Assembly: GCF_011386835.1 (NCBI RefSeq)
Contig: NC_088796.1
Location: 29,963,011 to 30,027,010 of the forward strand
Source of the DNA: Chrysemys picta bellii
Lineage: Eukaryota > Chordata > Testudines > Emydidae
Length of the DNA: 64,000 nt
Reading direction: 5' to 3'
A model generated the notes under the pieces. The model did not search any database, was not told where the DNA came from, and worked only from the letters and a program-made list of their open reading frames with translations. Each line of letters begins with the position of its first letter. Within the stretch, counting starts at the first letter, position 1. This document shows, in pieces, positions 1 through 11,690 of the stretch. The position numbers were made by a program, and so were the translations under genes.

Positions 1-2334
1 TTTGTTACTCTATTAGGAAGCAATATGAAATTTAGAGAGCCTTCTAGAATCCTGTGAAAAAGGGTAACGGGTAAACAACATTGGTGATTAGAAAGAAGAT
101 CATGGCTAGCAGTTACAATCAACAGTCAGATACTGAAGAGATGGGATTGGGTACAATTGTGAACTGTTAGGAGAGCTTCGTTTGCTAGAATCTAGAAACT
201 AAAACAGAGGTGTGCTGGGCATTTGATAACGTTGCTCTCTACAAAGGTAGCTAGTTCATTTTTCTTTTAAGCCTTCAGTGATGAATTCACATAGATGGTT
301 GTTTCTCTTTCTAAAAGGCAAAGCAAAATGGAAAAGCTATTGTTCAGTAAAACAAACTGACTGTTTACTGATTACCAAATATTAGCATATGAATTCCTGA
401 CTCAACATGCCTAAAACTGAAAGGAAGTGGTACAAAACAAATGACTGGACTATAATAATTAAAACAAATGTTATCAAGAGTTATTCAGGAATGGATAATG
501 GATTCATACTCTTCTAGGAAGCCATTTTCTTCTGACTCTTCAAAATCAAACATTTCATTGAAATTTTTTCTATTGAAATGAAATAGCAGAAAATTGATTA
601 GTTTGATGTTGCTGCAAACAATACATTCTCAATACAGGCATCATAGACAGAACTTCTAGCAACTCTTCAATTTCAGCTGAAGCTTGCTTGTCTGCAACAA
701 CCCAAAAATGGCAAATTCTGTGATTATGCCAGACTTGAACTTGATAGGTAAGATACAAAGTTATTTTATGCTAATATCATCACCTTTAATATAGCACAAA
801 ATGAATAAGTTAAAAGAAATGATCGAAGTACTTTTCCCTCTATACACACACACACACACTCCACCAGACAAATTTACACTTGTGATTCCACTGCTAAGAG
901 ACTGCAAATGGAGAAAGATAGGAAAAAAAGAAAGAAAGAAAGAATTAAGAATCAACACTGACAATGTAAACTAGTTTGTCAAACGGGATAATTGAACAAT
1001 GGCTATACTCCATAGAGGAAAAATGCTTTCCTACTTAATTATTAATTCTACATCCGAAATTCAAACCACACAGCTTTATGTCCAAAATGTAAATGATGCC
1101 ATTCAAGAAGGATGAGAAAAATACTGACATGGAGGTCTTTACCATTTGCTTAATGAAAATAAAATAAGGTCATCCAAAACGTCTGATGTATGGGCATTCA
1201 GCACACTATTTAAAAGCCATTGACAAAATAGCAACACTGTGGAAATTACCAAAAAACCCCACTAACCGGCTTAATGCTTGGTTGAAAAAGGAGAAATCAT
1301 GCCTCAGCTTCCCTAAGACACTCTAGATCTCGTAGGAAAATTGTGGGTCTATCCAACTGTGATAATATAATTAATTTTGTACTGTGCAGGCCACCAAAAC
1401 AGCACCCATTTGATATATGAGGGTACTAAAATTACAAACATAACTGAAAGAGGTTTTAGCGGGATTTATAAATAAATAAAATAAATAAATAAATTTGAAA
1501 GATTACAGGCTGAAGAAAGTGCTGCAGTTTCACTGAACTCATCTGATCTAAGTGAAGACCTCGAACCACACAAGAACAAAAATGAAAATTGATTCTATGC
1601 AACTTTTTCAATACTTTGCCAACATGACTGAACCAATCAAGGTCAGAAGTAAATCCAAAACAAAACCGCTTCTTCCCAGCCTCACACCCAAAATGTAGCT
1701 GATGCAATGTAATCCTAAATTTAGTCCTTCTCTAATATTTAAAAATTGAATATTCAGGTTTCTAGCCCAAATTCCATGTTTCCAAAGGACAGTGTGACAA
1801 CAACATTGCATCAAAATGGTAGAAAGTTGTAGATGTCAAATCATGAAAGACAGAATAGCTGAATTCAGAACTGACAGGGTTTTTTTTGTTTGTTTGTTTT
1901 TAAAAGAAGATCTGTACTTCTGTCTTGTTAGGACACCATCAATTGAGCAAATGCTTATAACACACCGGAATTGATTTGTTTGAAATTTTTGTAATAGGTC
2001 AGATCCTGAAAAATTAATTAATTAAGTTGGTAAAAGTGTAATATTATTATCTAGGAGATACAAAAATAATTGTATTCCTAACTAATTAGTAGATTGGGAA
2101 CTCAAATATTATATTCTTGTGTTTTACATACAGAACTGCAAACTTTTCAGTTTGGATACTATAAGTGCCTTATGTTTAAGATGAAGTCATAATGTATACA
2201 TTATGCATTGTATCATTTTGGGTGGTCTACCTCCACTGGTTCCTCTACCGCATTTGAGGAAATCACAGCAACTCAAAAATAGGCCAAAGCAAAAAAAATG
2301 GTTAATTGTTAAAAAGAAATATTAAAATTGTCAG
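1..2334. other. PAIP1 intron 3, AT-rich, no exon recognised
   Basis: This is the left end of the window, downstream of PAIP1 coding exon 3 on the minus strand. I compared the minus strand with the expected next part of the MIF4G domain and found no matching exon, so the next PAIP1 exon lies outside the window. The stretch has short low-complexity tracts (an ACAC run near 847, AAAT-type repeats near 1465-1495) but no element I can name. The short ORFs here show no family resemblance. Confidence 0.5.
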
Positions 2335-2421
2335 ACAATTTTACTCTACATGAAATCTCCTTGCTACTTCTTTTTTATATAATAAAAAGAAGTAGCAAGG
2401 AGATTTCATGTAGAGTAAAAT

Positions 2422-2424
<3 letters not shown>
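2335..2424. repeat. near-perfect 90-bp palindrome (hairpin)
   Basis: The left arm, beginning ACAATTTTACTCTACATG at 2335, is repeated as its reverse complement ending at 2424. Each arm is about 42 bases, with a spacer of only a few bases, and the arms differ by about one T in a T-run. A TA dinucleotide array follows directly at about 2426-2461. It lies in PAIP1 intron 3. It shows no TIR motif of a known DNA transposon family, so it may be a local template-switch product. Confidence 0.9.

Positions 2425-2425
<1 letters not shown>

Positions 2426-2461
<36 letters not shown>
2426..2461. repeat. (TA)n microsatellite
   Basis: An uninterrupted TA dinucleotide array lies immediately beside the palindrome. 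Such arrays vary in length and can extrude cruciforms. Confidence 0.95.
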
Positions 2462-2468
<7 letters not shown>

Positions 2469-2934
2469 AAGTTTTACCTATTTCCTCCCCCCCCAATAAA
2501 CTTGAATTGCATATACTAGGTTCTCTATTCATGGTGCTCCACGGAGAATTAAAATTGGAAAAATAACAGTGATGCTGCCAATTGAAGCACTGATAAACAA
2601 AGGGAGGGTTGGATGAATTGTTTGCTTAACTGGAATCAGTCTTTTTGGAAAAATATGAGAAACTTTATACAGGCTAGACTCCCATATGACTGATCAACCA
2701 TTCATTCAACTCAATATTCTTCAAATTATTTCACACATCAGACCAAACCCAATTTACAAACTTACACCCTCCTGAAATATTTTAAGATCATTCTCAAATT
2801 CTATTCTAAAGCTGAATACAATTTTTGTTTCAATCAACATTTGTTATTTTTCACTTTCTGTAACAAGTAGTAATTACAAATGTTGCATGAAATTAAGCCC
2901 AAAGCCTTGGAAGAACAATTGATATTAGCTCATT

Positions 2935-3556
2935 AGCACAGAAAAATTGTTCTTCTTAACCTCTGAGGATAGGACAAGAAGCAATGGGCTTAAATTGCAG
3001 CAAGGGTGGTTTAGGTTGGACATTAGGAAAAACTTCCTAACTCTCAGGGTGGTTAAGCACTGGAATAAATTGCCTAAGGAGGTTGTGGAATCGCCATCAC
3101 TGGGTATTTTTAAGAGGAGGTTGGACAAACCTGTCAGGGATGGTCTAGATCAGGGATTGGTAACCTTCGGCACGCGGCTCGCCAGGGTAAGCACCCTGGC
3201 AGGCCGGGCCGGTTTGTTTACCGGCCGAGTCCGCAGGTTCGGCCAATCACGGCTCCCACTGGCCGCGGTTCGCCGCTCCAGGCCAATGGGGGCGGCGGGA
3301 AGTGGTGGCCAGCACATCCCTTGTCCCGCACCATTTCCCGCAGCCCCCATTGGCCTGGGACGGCAAGTTGGAGACGCGATCGACCGAACCTGCGGACGCG
3401 GCAGGTAAACAAACCGGCCCGGCCCACCAGGGTGCTTACTCTGGCGAGCCGTGTGCCAAAGATTGCCGATCCCTGGTCTAGATAATACTTAGTTCTGCCT
3501 TGAGTGCAGGGGACTGGACTAGATGACCTCTCGAGGTCCCTTCCAGTTCTATAATT
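2935..3556 (+). mobile_element. CR1 LINE 3' end, split by a hAT MITE
   Basis: The segment carries the characteristic 3' terminal region of amniote CR1 LINEs. This includes the frame ending around GNLFLTLRVVKHWNKLPKE (as seen in the ORF from 2947) and the terminal block 'gaggtcccttccagttctat' near 3534. The CR1 is interrupted at 3143-3483 by a separate element with an 8-bp target duplication and resumes at 3484. It is 5' truncated, as is usual for CR1 copies. It lies in PAIP1 intron 3 on the strand opposite to the gene. Confidence 0.85.
3151..3475. mobile_element. palindromic hAT-type MITE with 8-bp TSD
   Basis: The element starts CAGGGATTGGTAACCTTCGG and ends with the near reverse complement (CCGATCCCTG). 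The two halves are inverted copies of a GC-rich sequence over most of their length. It is flanked by the direct repeat GTCTAGAT at 3143-3150 and 3476-3483. An 8-bp duplication with CAGGG termini fits the hAT superfamily. It has no coding capacity of its own; the short ORFs it creates (for example 3150-3350) are by-products of the GC-rich arms. It inserted into a pre-existing CR1 copy. Confidence 0.9.
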
Positions 3557-5035
3557 AGCTTAGCAACACTGCTCTTTCCAATGCTTCCCCAATTAGTACA
3601 TAGATCCAATCCCATGGATGGCCATAAATATGAGGATGAAGGTCTTGAATTGAACTATCTACCCCAGAGATTAGCTCTTTCTTCAATCATGATTTTCCAA
3701 AACAGATACATTCCAATGAAAGCATAGAATCTTCAGCCAGTAGAGAAGCGTTTCCCAGTGTCAGGCACACAAAGGGATATCGGCAGATCCCTCAATTGTT
3801 TTCCAGTCTCAGCTTTCGTTTTTTAAAACGTAAATCTTTAACTGTTATTAAGAAGAAAACCCTCAAAAATTGACTCAGTTTTAACTGATGAAGCAATGTC
3901 TGTCTGAGTTTGCAGAGAACCTGCAACAATAGCTCTGGGAAGTATTAACTTGCCAATTCATTGTGATGAAGGAGGATTCAAAGGAACTGCTGTCACCTTT
4001 CATTAATCTCTATTATACAAACTCCAACATATGCCCCTGACAGCCCTCAAATGCCAAGAAACTAAAAAAGTGAGCCTCAGAAGTAGGACTACAAGTATCT
4101 TGTTCAGTCCCACATAACAGCGAATCCCGCAGCAATGAGTCTCAGATCCCGGGTCACTGGGCTTGCACTATGAGGCTAAAAATAATGGTGGAGACATTTG
4201 GGTACAGGTCAGAACCTGAAGACGCACCCCTTTTGCCGGGTTTCAGAACCCGGGCTCCTACACGGCTATTTTTAGCCCTGTAGCACAACTCTGCAAGCCT
4301 GGGTCCATTGACCCAGACTCTGAGACTCACTGCTGTGTCTTTTTTTTAGCGGAGAGGGGGGAGCAGTGTAGACATAACATCTACGCCTAAGTTGCAAGAC
4401 ATTATCAGAGAGCAATAGAGAAATGAATACAGCTGGAAATGGCAGTGCGAACAAACAAGTTATATTTATCCTCCCCTTTGAGGTATGAAAGAGTAACCCA
4501 CTTCCAGTCACTATTTTCAATTTACAGGGCAAAAGCTTTGCCCAGATACTTCAATCTCACATATGAATGGAACCATACTATAAAAATATTACATGTACAC
4601 AGAAATGCTAGTTGATATACTGTAATATGCAGCAATCCTAGAAATCCATTTGCTGGGGGAAAAAAAGAAAAAAAACGCAGAATTTGCATTTTTACAGAGA
4701 ATCTTTAGTTTTTGCATTAAAATAAATAAATAAATAAATAAATAAATAAAGACACACACAGTAGAACCCGGTACCACCAGCACATGCACAGGGATATGGG
4801 AAATTGATGCTGTCAGCCCTGGGCAGCGGGGCTCTCGCTACCCGATTTCATTTTAATTTTGGAGAAACACTGATTTTCATGTTTTTTTATCTGAGAATTT
4901 TGGTTTTTTTTTTTTTTAAATCAGAGAAAACTAGGATTCCTGGTGATTTGTATCTTACATATTTTAATAAATTCATGCTCTGTAGCAAAATCCTACAACA
5001 GAACAATGCTATAAACAGAACAATACACAGGCTAC
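3557..5035. other. PAIP1 intron 3, mostly unclassified
   Basis: No gene is seen here. The stretch contains an AAAT/AATA simple-repeat tract at about 4720-4750. Around 4130-4330 is a segment with repeated CAGAACCCGGGCTCC/TGGGTCC-like words in both orientations, suggestive of a small non-autonomous DNA element, but I could not define its ends. Confidence 0.4.
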
Positions 5036-5224
5036 CTGTCGATAGATGAGTTCAACAAGCTCTTGTAATGCTTCATCTGTAGTGACCCAACCATTCAGTG
5101 TCTCTGCAAAATGCTCTATTTCAGTTTCAAAACAGCCTGGTTGTTCAGTGAGGTGATTTAAGAAATCCTGTACGTATTCTGTCAGAGTTGGATAGCCATC
5201 ACATCCATCTTCAAAAGAGGAATC
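5036..5224 (-). CDS. PAIP1: PAIP1 coding exon 3 (start of MIF4G domain)
   Basis: This exon encodes residues 132-194 of poly(A)-binding protein-interacting protein 1. It begins DSSFEDGCDGYPTL and contains DFLNHLTEQPGCFETEIEHF, then ends ELVELIYRQ, which is the first part of the MIF4G-like domain that contacts eIF4A and eIF3. The acceptor AG is at 5226-5225 and the donor GTAGCC starts at 5035. The exon is 189 bp and in phase 0 at both ends, so it joins coding exon 2 cleanly. The following exons lie left of the window. The protein acts in cytoplasmic mRNA translation and turnover by linking PABPC1 to initiation factors. Confidence 0.95.
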
Positions 5225-5287
5225 CTAGAGCAATGAAGTAATATACCTATGGTTAGAGGCTACTTAAAAAGCAATCTAAAATAATAT

Positions 5288-5600
5288 GTGCCAGTATCCT
5301 CTCTAACAGTGGCCAGCACCAGATATTTCCAAGGAAAGTGTAAGAACCTTGCCGTGGGCAGCTGTGGGATGATTTTCCCGCAACATTAAATCTCATCCTA
5401 ACCTCTAATAGTTAGACATTGGTTTAAACCAGGAAGCATGAAGGTTAATATCCCCTCCAAAAATTGTTAGCATTAAGTATTATAACTCTGGATATTCTTG
5501 TTATCCATATACATTTCCAATCCTTTTCTGAATCTTGCTAAGCTCTTGGCCTCAATGACTTCCTGTAGCAATGAGTTCCACAATCAACATTTTTTAACAG
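5288..5600 (+). repeat. LINE-3'-UTR-like dispersed repeat, copy 1
   Basis: The segment shares an ordered set of words with 47782-48110 in the same window: CAGTATCCT, GTGGCC, ACCAGAT, a GGCAG block, a GGTTTA block and CTAAATCTTGCTAAG-like text. The two copies are therefore one dispersed family, strongly diverged. The style matches an old CR1/L3-type LINE 3' UTR common in reptiles, but the class is an inference. Confidence 0.55.
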
Positions 5601-8600
5601 TCTCCCACAAACATTTTTACAACATTTTATGTTTTCCCCTTAACTTGTTTTAAAATTAAATAAAAACATTTATCTGGTTTAATTTTACAGGACTGTACAT
5701 TATCTAAATTAAGCCGACAAATAGTTGATAAGTTATAGACCCTACTGAAGGGAACAAACTGAACCAAGAGTACTTTTGGGAAACTTGACTTTGTATAGAC
5801 TTCTTCAGACCATAAGACGACAAATCCCTTCTACAATGAGTTAAACAAAAAATTACTGAAACACAATTGTCAACTTTAAATAATATCTGAGAAACACTAA
5901 AAACTTGACAATGATTTTACATCCATATTTTTATTATATGCAATGCTTAATTAACAAATCCTCATACAGCTTGCTAGATATTGTATTTCTACATTAAGAA
6001 GCATCCCAGTCTTTATAATAATCCAGTAAACTATCATGTGAATATGTGAAAAAAATTAAGTATTGTAAAATAAAGTAAAATTATTCTTTCCCATAACTGC
6101 TGAGTTACTGCGTAGCAACCACAATTCACATTAGGCAGGTGCAGAAGAACAGGTGCAGGTTCAAACAGCATCCTTGAAATCTGCTTCTACAGCCAGAGGG
6201 AAGTGTAACAAGAAAAAGAAACATCTGACAATCAGAAGCAACAGCTATTGGGATGTACTGGAAACCCTCATTTGACAGAAAGATGAAGGACTTGGAGATG
6301 GGAGGAAGATAACAATTCATCTTGGAGAAGTAGAAGGATAAAACTGAATTCATTCTTTGAGGGTGGCCTCAAGCTTCAGTTAGCTTAGACGTGTCCCTGC
6401 ATTAACACACCCTCTGTAGTTTAAAGGATAACTTCTGTACCACATCCATCATATACAGCTCTAGTGTACTATAGTTTTGAGAGAATTATGTCTGAGGACA
6501 CTGTGTACCAAATGGGAGGGGAAAATACATTATACATATTACTACCAATATAGAACCAGCTTGGTGGCACCTGATACACAAAGGACCAATTTAAATCTAG
6601 CACTAAATCTTAAAAACCCTCAGGCCACTAATAATACAAATAATAAAAAATAATACCTAGCTCTTATATAGCACTTTTCATTGGATCTCAAAGCACTTTA
6701 CAAAGGAGGTGAGTATCACTGTCTTCACTAGTATCTCAACTAAAAGAAGGTCTCTGCTAGTCAGGAATTCCAGAGTGATCCTAGTTATTTCTAAGTGGCA
6801 ATCAGCTAATAAAAGACAATATGCTCACAAATTCATACAAGGTCTGATCCAAAGCCACTAAAATCAGTTGGAAGATTCCCATTAATTTCAAAGAGCTCTG
6901 TATTAGGCCCATAGTATGCAATCCTCCAGCTAAAGTCAATAGCAGCAGGGCAAGACTGGAACCCGAACAATCCATAACAAAAACCTACTTTTCCCCAAAC
7001 ATAGCCATTGTATGAAATTTAAAGATGTAATGATATGGAAAGATTGAAGAGGTAGTAACAAATGTTTGTTTTAGAGAGAGACAGAGAAACAGATTTAAAG
7101 GCTGTGTGTCAAATCCTTGGCTGCAAGTCTGTCCCACCCCTAGTAAGTGATATAGTAAGATAGTGAGCACTGTCCCAACATACCCTAGCTTGAAATGTTG
7201 GGCCAGATTTGTAGGTAACTGTTTTAATGACCTATAATTTATCATTTAAAAAAAAGTTTTCTTTAGCTTTTCTAGGAACATACTCCTCTGCCTTTAGATT
7301 ATATACTGACCAGCTGAATCTTATAGGACTTTACAATGCAAGCTCATTGCAATCTTAAGCAGAGAGAGGTTGGTGCCTCTCTATAATCATCTGTAGAAAC
7401 AATGTATAGCTTTATACTTCAGTAAATCTTATGAAACACCTATTGAACTCAATCCCCTTTGCCAATGAATTGTGGTAGGCAAGAAAAGGAGTCTACCTGA
7501 CTCTGAAAGTTACTGAAGTGAAAACACTGTAGCCTTCTGCTGGAGTTACAGTAATGTTATTGTTGCATGTTCTACTCCTGGGGTATTCTGAGCCACTGCG
7601 TGTACACAGAATTCATGTCCACTGCATATTTCTTTGCTTCCCTGCAGAACAATGACTTTCTGATGGAGAAGTAAAGGGAAGATGCAAGAAAGGGGTCTCG
7701 TACCCCTCCCCAGCAATGTGGGTGCCTGATTTTGGGTTCCCGGAGCAGGCAGTGGAGAGGTAAATCACCACTGGGAGCGGGGGGGGAGGATGTGGGGACG
7801 CCCTGGCCCGTGGTACCTACCCTGTGTGGGTAGGGCTGGGCTGAGGAAGGACAGGACTTGCTCTTCCCCTGCAAAAATCACTTCAGTTGTCTCTGAATTA
7901 CAGCAGCTATTTAACAGTGCACAGCAACACTATGCTGCAAATTACTATGAAGCTAATACTGTAAATAAAAGCACTGGGAGACTTTTAGGCACAAAAGTAA
8001 TTACGCAATTTGAATTTGATCTGAATAACAGAGTTCAACTGCTTACTTCCGCAAAAAAATGCTAAGGGGATCTTTAATGAACTGAACTCAACAATCCTTT
8101 GGTTGTAAGTGTCATCTGATCAAATAATCATGAAAAGTCTTAAAATTAATTCTCATTTATGAGAAATACTCACATATATTAAACAGAATATACAGTTTTC
8201 TATCCTACACCAATTATGCAGTCTGCTTTAAAGTACTGCATCTTTTGATTTACGTATTTCAAATTAATATATCTTTAGAAAGCAATGTATTCTTCTGTCC
8301 TGGTCCTTAAGTCACACAAAATGCGTACCAGCATTTTAAACAGGAGCATCAAGTCAAAAAACATTAACATTAATCAATATGTAGGACATGACAAATTGGA
8401 GTAAAGAAGACAATGTTTATGTGCCTGCACCATGCTCCGGAGGGACCACTTCTTTCAGGGAAAGTTTAGCTCAATCTCCACCCCTACTCCTTTGTCTTCA
8501 AAAACTGACAAATGGTACCATTTGCTACCCCTTGTATTTAGCTTACTGGTTATTAGGCGATGGAATGGCTGACAGCAATAGTTGGTCCAAATACAAGCTT

Positions 8601-8769
8601 CGGATTTAGAGGTGACTGACTCTATATCCATTACCAATCGGTTCTCTTTCCCCATGTTTTAATACAGCTGGTGTTAAAATTGGCAATATAATTAGAAATT
8701 GGATGCTACCAATCACAGATGTCACACAAATCTAGTTTCATCCATGTGCAAAAAGTGTTTACACTGGTA
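5601..8769. other. PAIP1 intron 2, no gene recognised
   Basis: No exon or intact element was found. At about 6650-6760 the text 'cttatatagcacttttcattggatctcaaagcactttacaaag' (quoted here in part) resembles the body of an ancient amniote CORE-type SINE. The region 7570-8065 is less AT-rich and contains a G-run near 7780, but no TIR or family could be assigned. Confidence 0.4.
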
Positions 8770-8815
8770 GCCAGTTCAACACCTGAGGTCCCTTCCAACC
8801 CTGATATTCTATGAA
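8770..8815 (+). mobile_element. CR1 3' tail fragment
   Basis: The text GAGGTCCCTTCCAACCCTGA followed by TATTCTATGA is the highly conserved CR1 LINE 3' terminus. Only the last few tens of bases are recognisable. It lies in PAIP1 intron 2. Confidence 0.75.
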
Positions 8816-9476
8816 CACATCAGCATTTATAGGTCACAAATGATGTTAAAAATATGCACGTCAAAGGATCATATTTAAAATCCAACTTTTATTTCTCCAC
8901 CTATGTTTCTCAAAACATAGTTTTTCAGTATAATATAAAAGTAGTTGTCCCACCATTTATAAAACAACAGCATTAAAGTTTGAGGGTTGGTTGTTCAAAC
9001 AATACAATTGGAATGCTAAATGATCTGAGAGATTATCATGGAATAAATGGAAAGGAAGACTCCAGGAATTCTCACCTGCCTCCCCAGGAATGGAATTATT
9101 ACAGAGGGAACACTCAAGACAATAGCGTAGATGGTCAGAGAGGTCCACCTTGCATTATACTTATAAGCTGGTCATGAAGAAGCATTGCAGTCTCAGGAAG
9201 AGACTGCCTGCTGGAATATTGGTCAAATCAATGTGTGGTGTAATCAGGAAGGAATGCAGTTATCTGGGACAGAAAATCAGCATACAAAGACTTTGATGTA
9301 TTCTGTGATATTCATTCAGATCACTTAACATTCCAATTTATTGCTGCAGGAAGTGGGCCTCTGGCATGGCTGAAGTTGGTGGGGGTAATCTAGTGCTTTC
9401 AAACCGCTGACATCTCACACCAAAAAATTATGAGAAAAATTGACAATTTGAATCCAGTTAGATACCAAACACTTAC

Positions 9477-9646
9477 TGTAAAACTAGGATTATATCCCGA
9501 CGGATAAAACTCAGGTGCATTCACTGACAATTTTGACGTTGCTACTGGAGCCACAACCAACTGAGGTTTAGCCATTGCTGATCCACAATCGTGAGCTGCA
9601 ATTTTATCTTGTGATACAGGGGGCACTTTTGTCTGCGGCATATGTT
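9477..9646 (-). CDS. PAIP1: PAIP1 coding exon 2 (PAM2 motif)
   Basis: This exon encodes residues 75-131. It contains the motif SKLSVNAPEFYPSGYN, the PAM2 peptide by which PAIP1 binds the MLLE domain of PABPC1. The upstream stretch VPPVSQDKI...SAMAKPQ is also typical of the family. The acceptor AG is at 9648-9647 and the donor GTAAGT starts at 9476. The 170-bp exon starts in phase 1 (completing the codon GAA begun by exon 1) and ends in phase 0. The methionine in SAMAKPQ is a possible start for shorter isoforms, as known for mammalian PAIP1. Confidence 0.96.
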
Positions 9647-10986
9647 CTGTAAAGATTTTAAAAGCCATCACGTTACATTAACACCTCAATCCTAGAATTT
9701 ATCAAATTTCTGCAATTTCACGCAAGTAAACAACCATATAATGGAATTCGTGTTCTTGGGGGATGGAATAGAAAGCAAAATGACTTCAGGAGTCGCACAT
9801 AAAGCAACCTGCAGAAAACTTTTTAAAATTAGTATTGTGGTCTTTAAGGTGTAAAAAGGCCTAAAAGGTTTTTAGTTTTAAGAGATTTTTTTACCTGGTA
9901 TTTCTAAGAAATGTCAAGTCTGGTCTTCACTGGTTTTGCTAGAAAACTTGTAAGGATCTCAGATTTTTGTGATTTCTTGTACCTTAACTAAAACAGGAGA
10001 AGGCTCTGAATCTTTAGCAAACATTATTTTCTCCCGAATATTTTAACAAGACACTTCTATACAATCTGACTAAAAATCTTTTCTCCTTTCAATTGCTCAA
10101 TTTTCAGTTTCTTATGATGTCATAATTTAGGCTTTGATACAACACTTACGCACCTGTTAAGTTTACTACATTAAGTAAGCTCATTTAGTACAATAGGCCT
10201 ACTCATGGTAGTAAAGCATATACATAAGTGTTTTCAGGATCCGAGCCTTAAATAGTTTTCTAATCAGCACAAAAATTTCCAGAGTAGACAGGATCTGAAT
10301 TTCTAACCGTAAAAAACAAAAACAAAACAACAACACACATGACTTTGTTTTTAACAAAACACATTTCAGGCTTTTTTTCTACATTGGCAAGAAGCAAAAG
10401 CTTATTTTTTCTCCCCTTTTTTGCAGGTCCCATTTAAGACAATTATACAAAAAAATCTGAAACTACAAAAATCATCATTTCTAAATCACAGATGTCTGAA
10501 GAAACATTTGGCTAATCTTGTGGATTTCTCAACTTTTTTTAAAATAAGTCTAAGACTGTCATTTATTGACAAGTACTATGAAAATTGCTGAATTTATATT
10601 TTAACAAACCATGCACCCTGTTGTAAGTCATTGCTTGAGAAACAGATCAAGCTATATTTCTTGCTTTTAAAAGTTATCTGCATTTTCGCATGTATTTTTA
10701 TACCTTAGCTAGCTGAACTGTGGAAGTAAAAATTTAGATACCCAGCATTGTTGCTTTGTTATCTGCTTCAGTAAACTATTTTTACCGGGAAAAAAATTGC
10801 TGGAGAAGAGAGCTGAAGAGGGAACCATTTATGAAAGGTTGAGATACAAACCTCACAATCTGCTGCCAAGTAAAAGAGACGTGTGGATGGATAGAAAACA
10901 CAGAAGAGGGTGGTCAGGGGAAGCCTATGGCGATATATAATGCAACATCACATCTAACAACCTGGGTACAGGCGTCAGTGAAGAGG

Positions 10987-11027
10987 TTATAGCGCCCTGG
11001 GGGAAATGGGCAGGGGCCTGCCCTGGC
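10987..11027. repeat. 41-bp direct repeat, copy 1 (in PAIP1 intron 1)
   Basis: The sequence beginning TTATAGCGCCCTGG and ending GCCTGCCCTGGC recurs at 13903-13943 with about three mismatches. This copy lies 278 bp inside intron 1 from the exon 1 donor. No family is recognised for it. Confidence 0.8.
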
Positions 11028-11304
11028 TCTGCTCTGCTTGTTTCAGTTGAGGGTGGGGGGACGAGGCTGAATCATGGGCTGTTAGGTCACTGCTCGGTCA
11101 GGGCCCCTGGGCGAAGGGCGCAAGGCGGCTCGGCAGTGGGACGAGACACGGGGCCTCTGCTCTGCTGGCCCTAGAAGAGCAGATCGCGCGGCAGGCAGGA
11201 CGGTGTCCCAGCAAGCCGGCAGTAGGCGAAGGAGCGGGCTCCGGTGCCCGGTAGCTGGGGAGGAAGGGTTTCCCAGGGGCTCCGTTGCCGGCGGCGGGCA
11301 GTAC

Positions 11305-11527
11305 CTGCGTTTCCGGTGCCCGGCGGCGCTGTCTTGGGCGGCCGAAGCGGTTCCTGCTGGAAGCCCGGCTTGTGCTGCGGTTCGGCGGGCCCCGAGCTGG
11401 GGAAGCCGCTGCCTCCGAGACGGGCCCCGCTCTCCGCGGCGCCGGATCCGCTCAGCAGGGCGCCGCCACCTCGACCCCGGCCCTGGCCTCGGCCGGCACC
11501 AGGAGCCCGGTCGAAACAATCCGACAT
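11305..11527 (-). CDS. PAIP1: PAIP1 coding exon 1 (N-terminus)
   Basis: The exon starts with the family-typical MSDCFDRAPGAGRGQGRGRG (vertebrate PAIP1 begins with a nearly identical Gly/Arg-rich peptide) and continues as a Pro/Gly-rich disordered stretch ending TGNA plus one base. The donor GTACTG starts at 11304. Length is 223 bp, leaving phase 1, which matches exon 2. An in-frame ATG lies 42 codons upstream at 11653 with no intervening stop, so an extended N-terminus is formally possible. I chose 11527 because of its match to the family start and an A at -3. Confidence 0.95.
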
Positions 11528-11676
11528 GCTCGAGACGGGTCGCTCAAGCGCTCCTGGGAGAGAGCGCGAGGCCGGGCCCGAGGCAGCTCCCGCGGGCCGC
11601 TTCCCTCCCTCACGGCAGCTGCTGCAGCCTGAGCCCTTCACTTTCAGTTTCATCCCGCACTCGGCGGCGGCTCACA

Positions 11677-11690
11677 GCGCCCCCTAGCGG
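11677..11690 (-). promoter_or_regulatory. CTCF-type binding motif
   Basis: On the minus strand the sequence reads CCGCTAGGGGGCGC, very close to the vertebrate CTCF core consensus (CCASYAGRKGGCRC-type). It sits about 150 bp upstream of the PAIP1 ATG, at the expected edge of the promoter, and could mark a boundary between PAIP1 and the repeat-rich spacer. Binding is inferred from the motif only. Confidence 0.65.

Noticed and set aside
570..758. Minus-strand ORF with an EIEELLEVL stretch considered as a PAIP1 helix
   Set aside because: The residues around it do not fit the known order of PAIP1 helices.
1456..1814. Two minus-strand ORFs considered as possible PAIP1 or other exons
   Set aside because: No match to the MIF4G region or another family, and no good splice sites at the edges.
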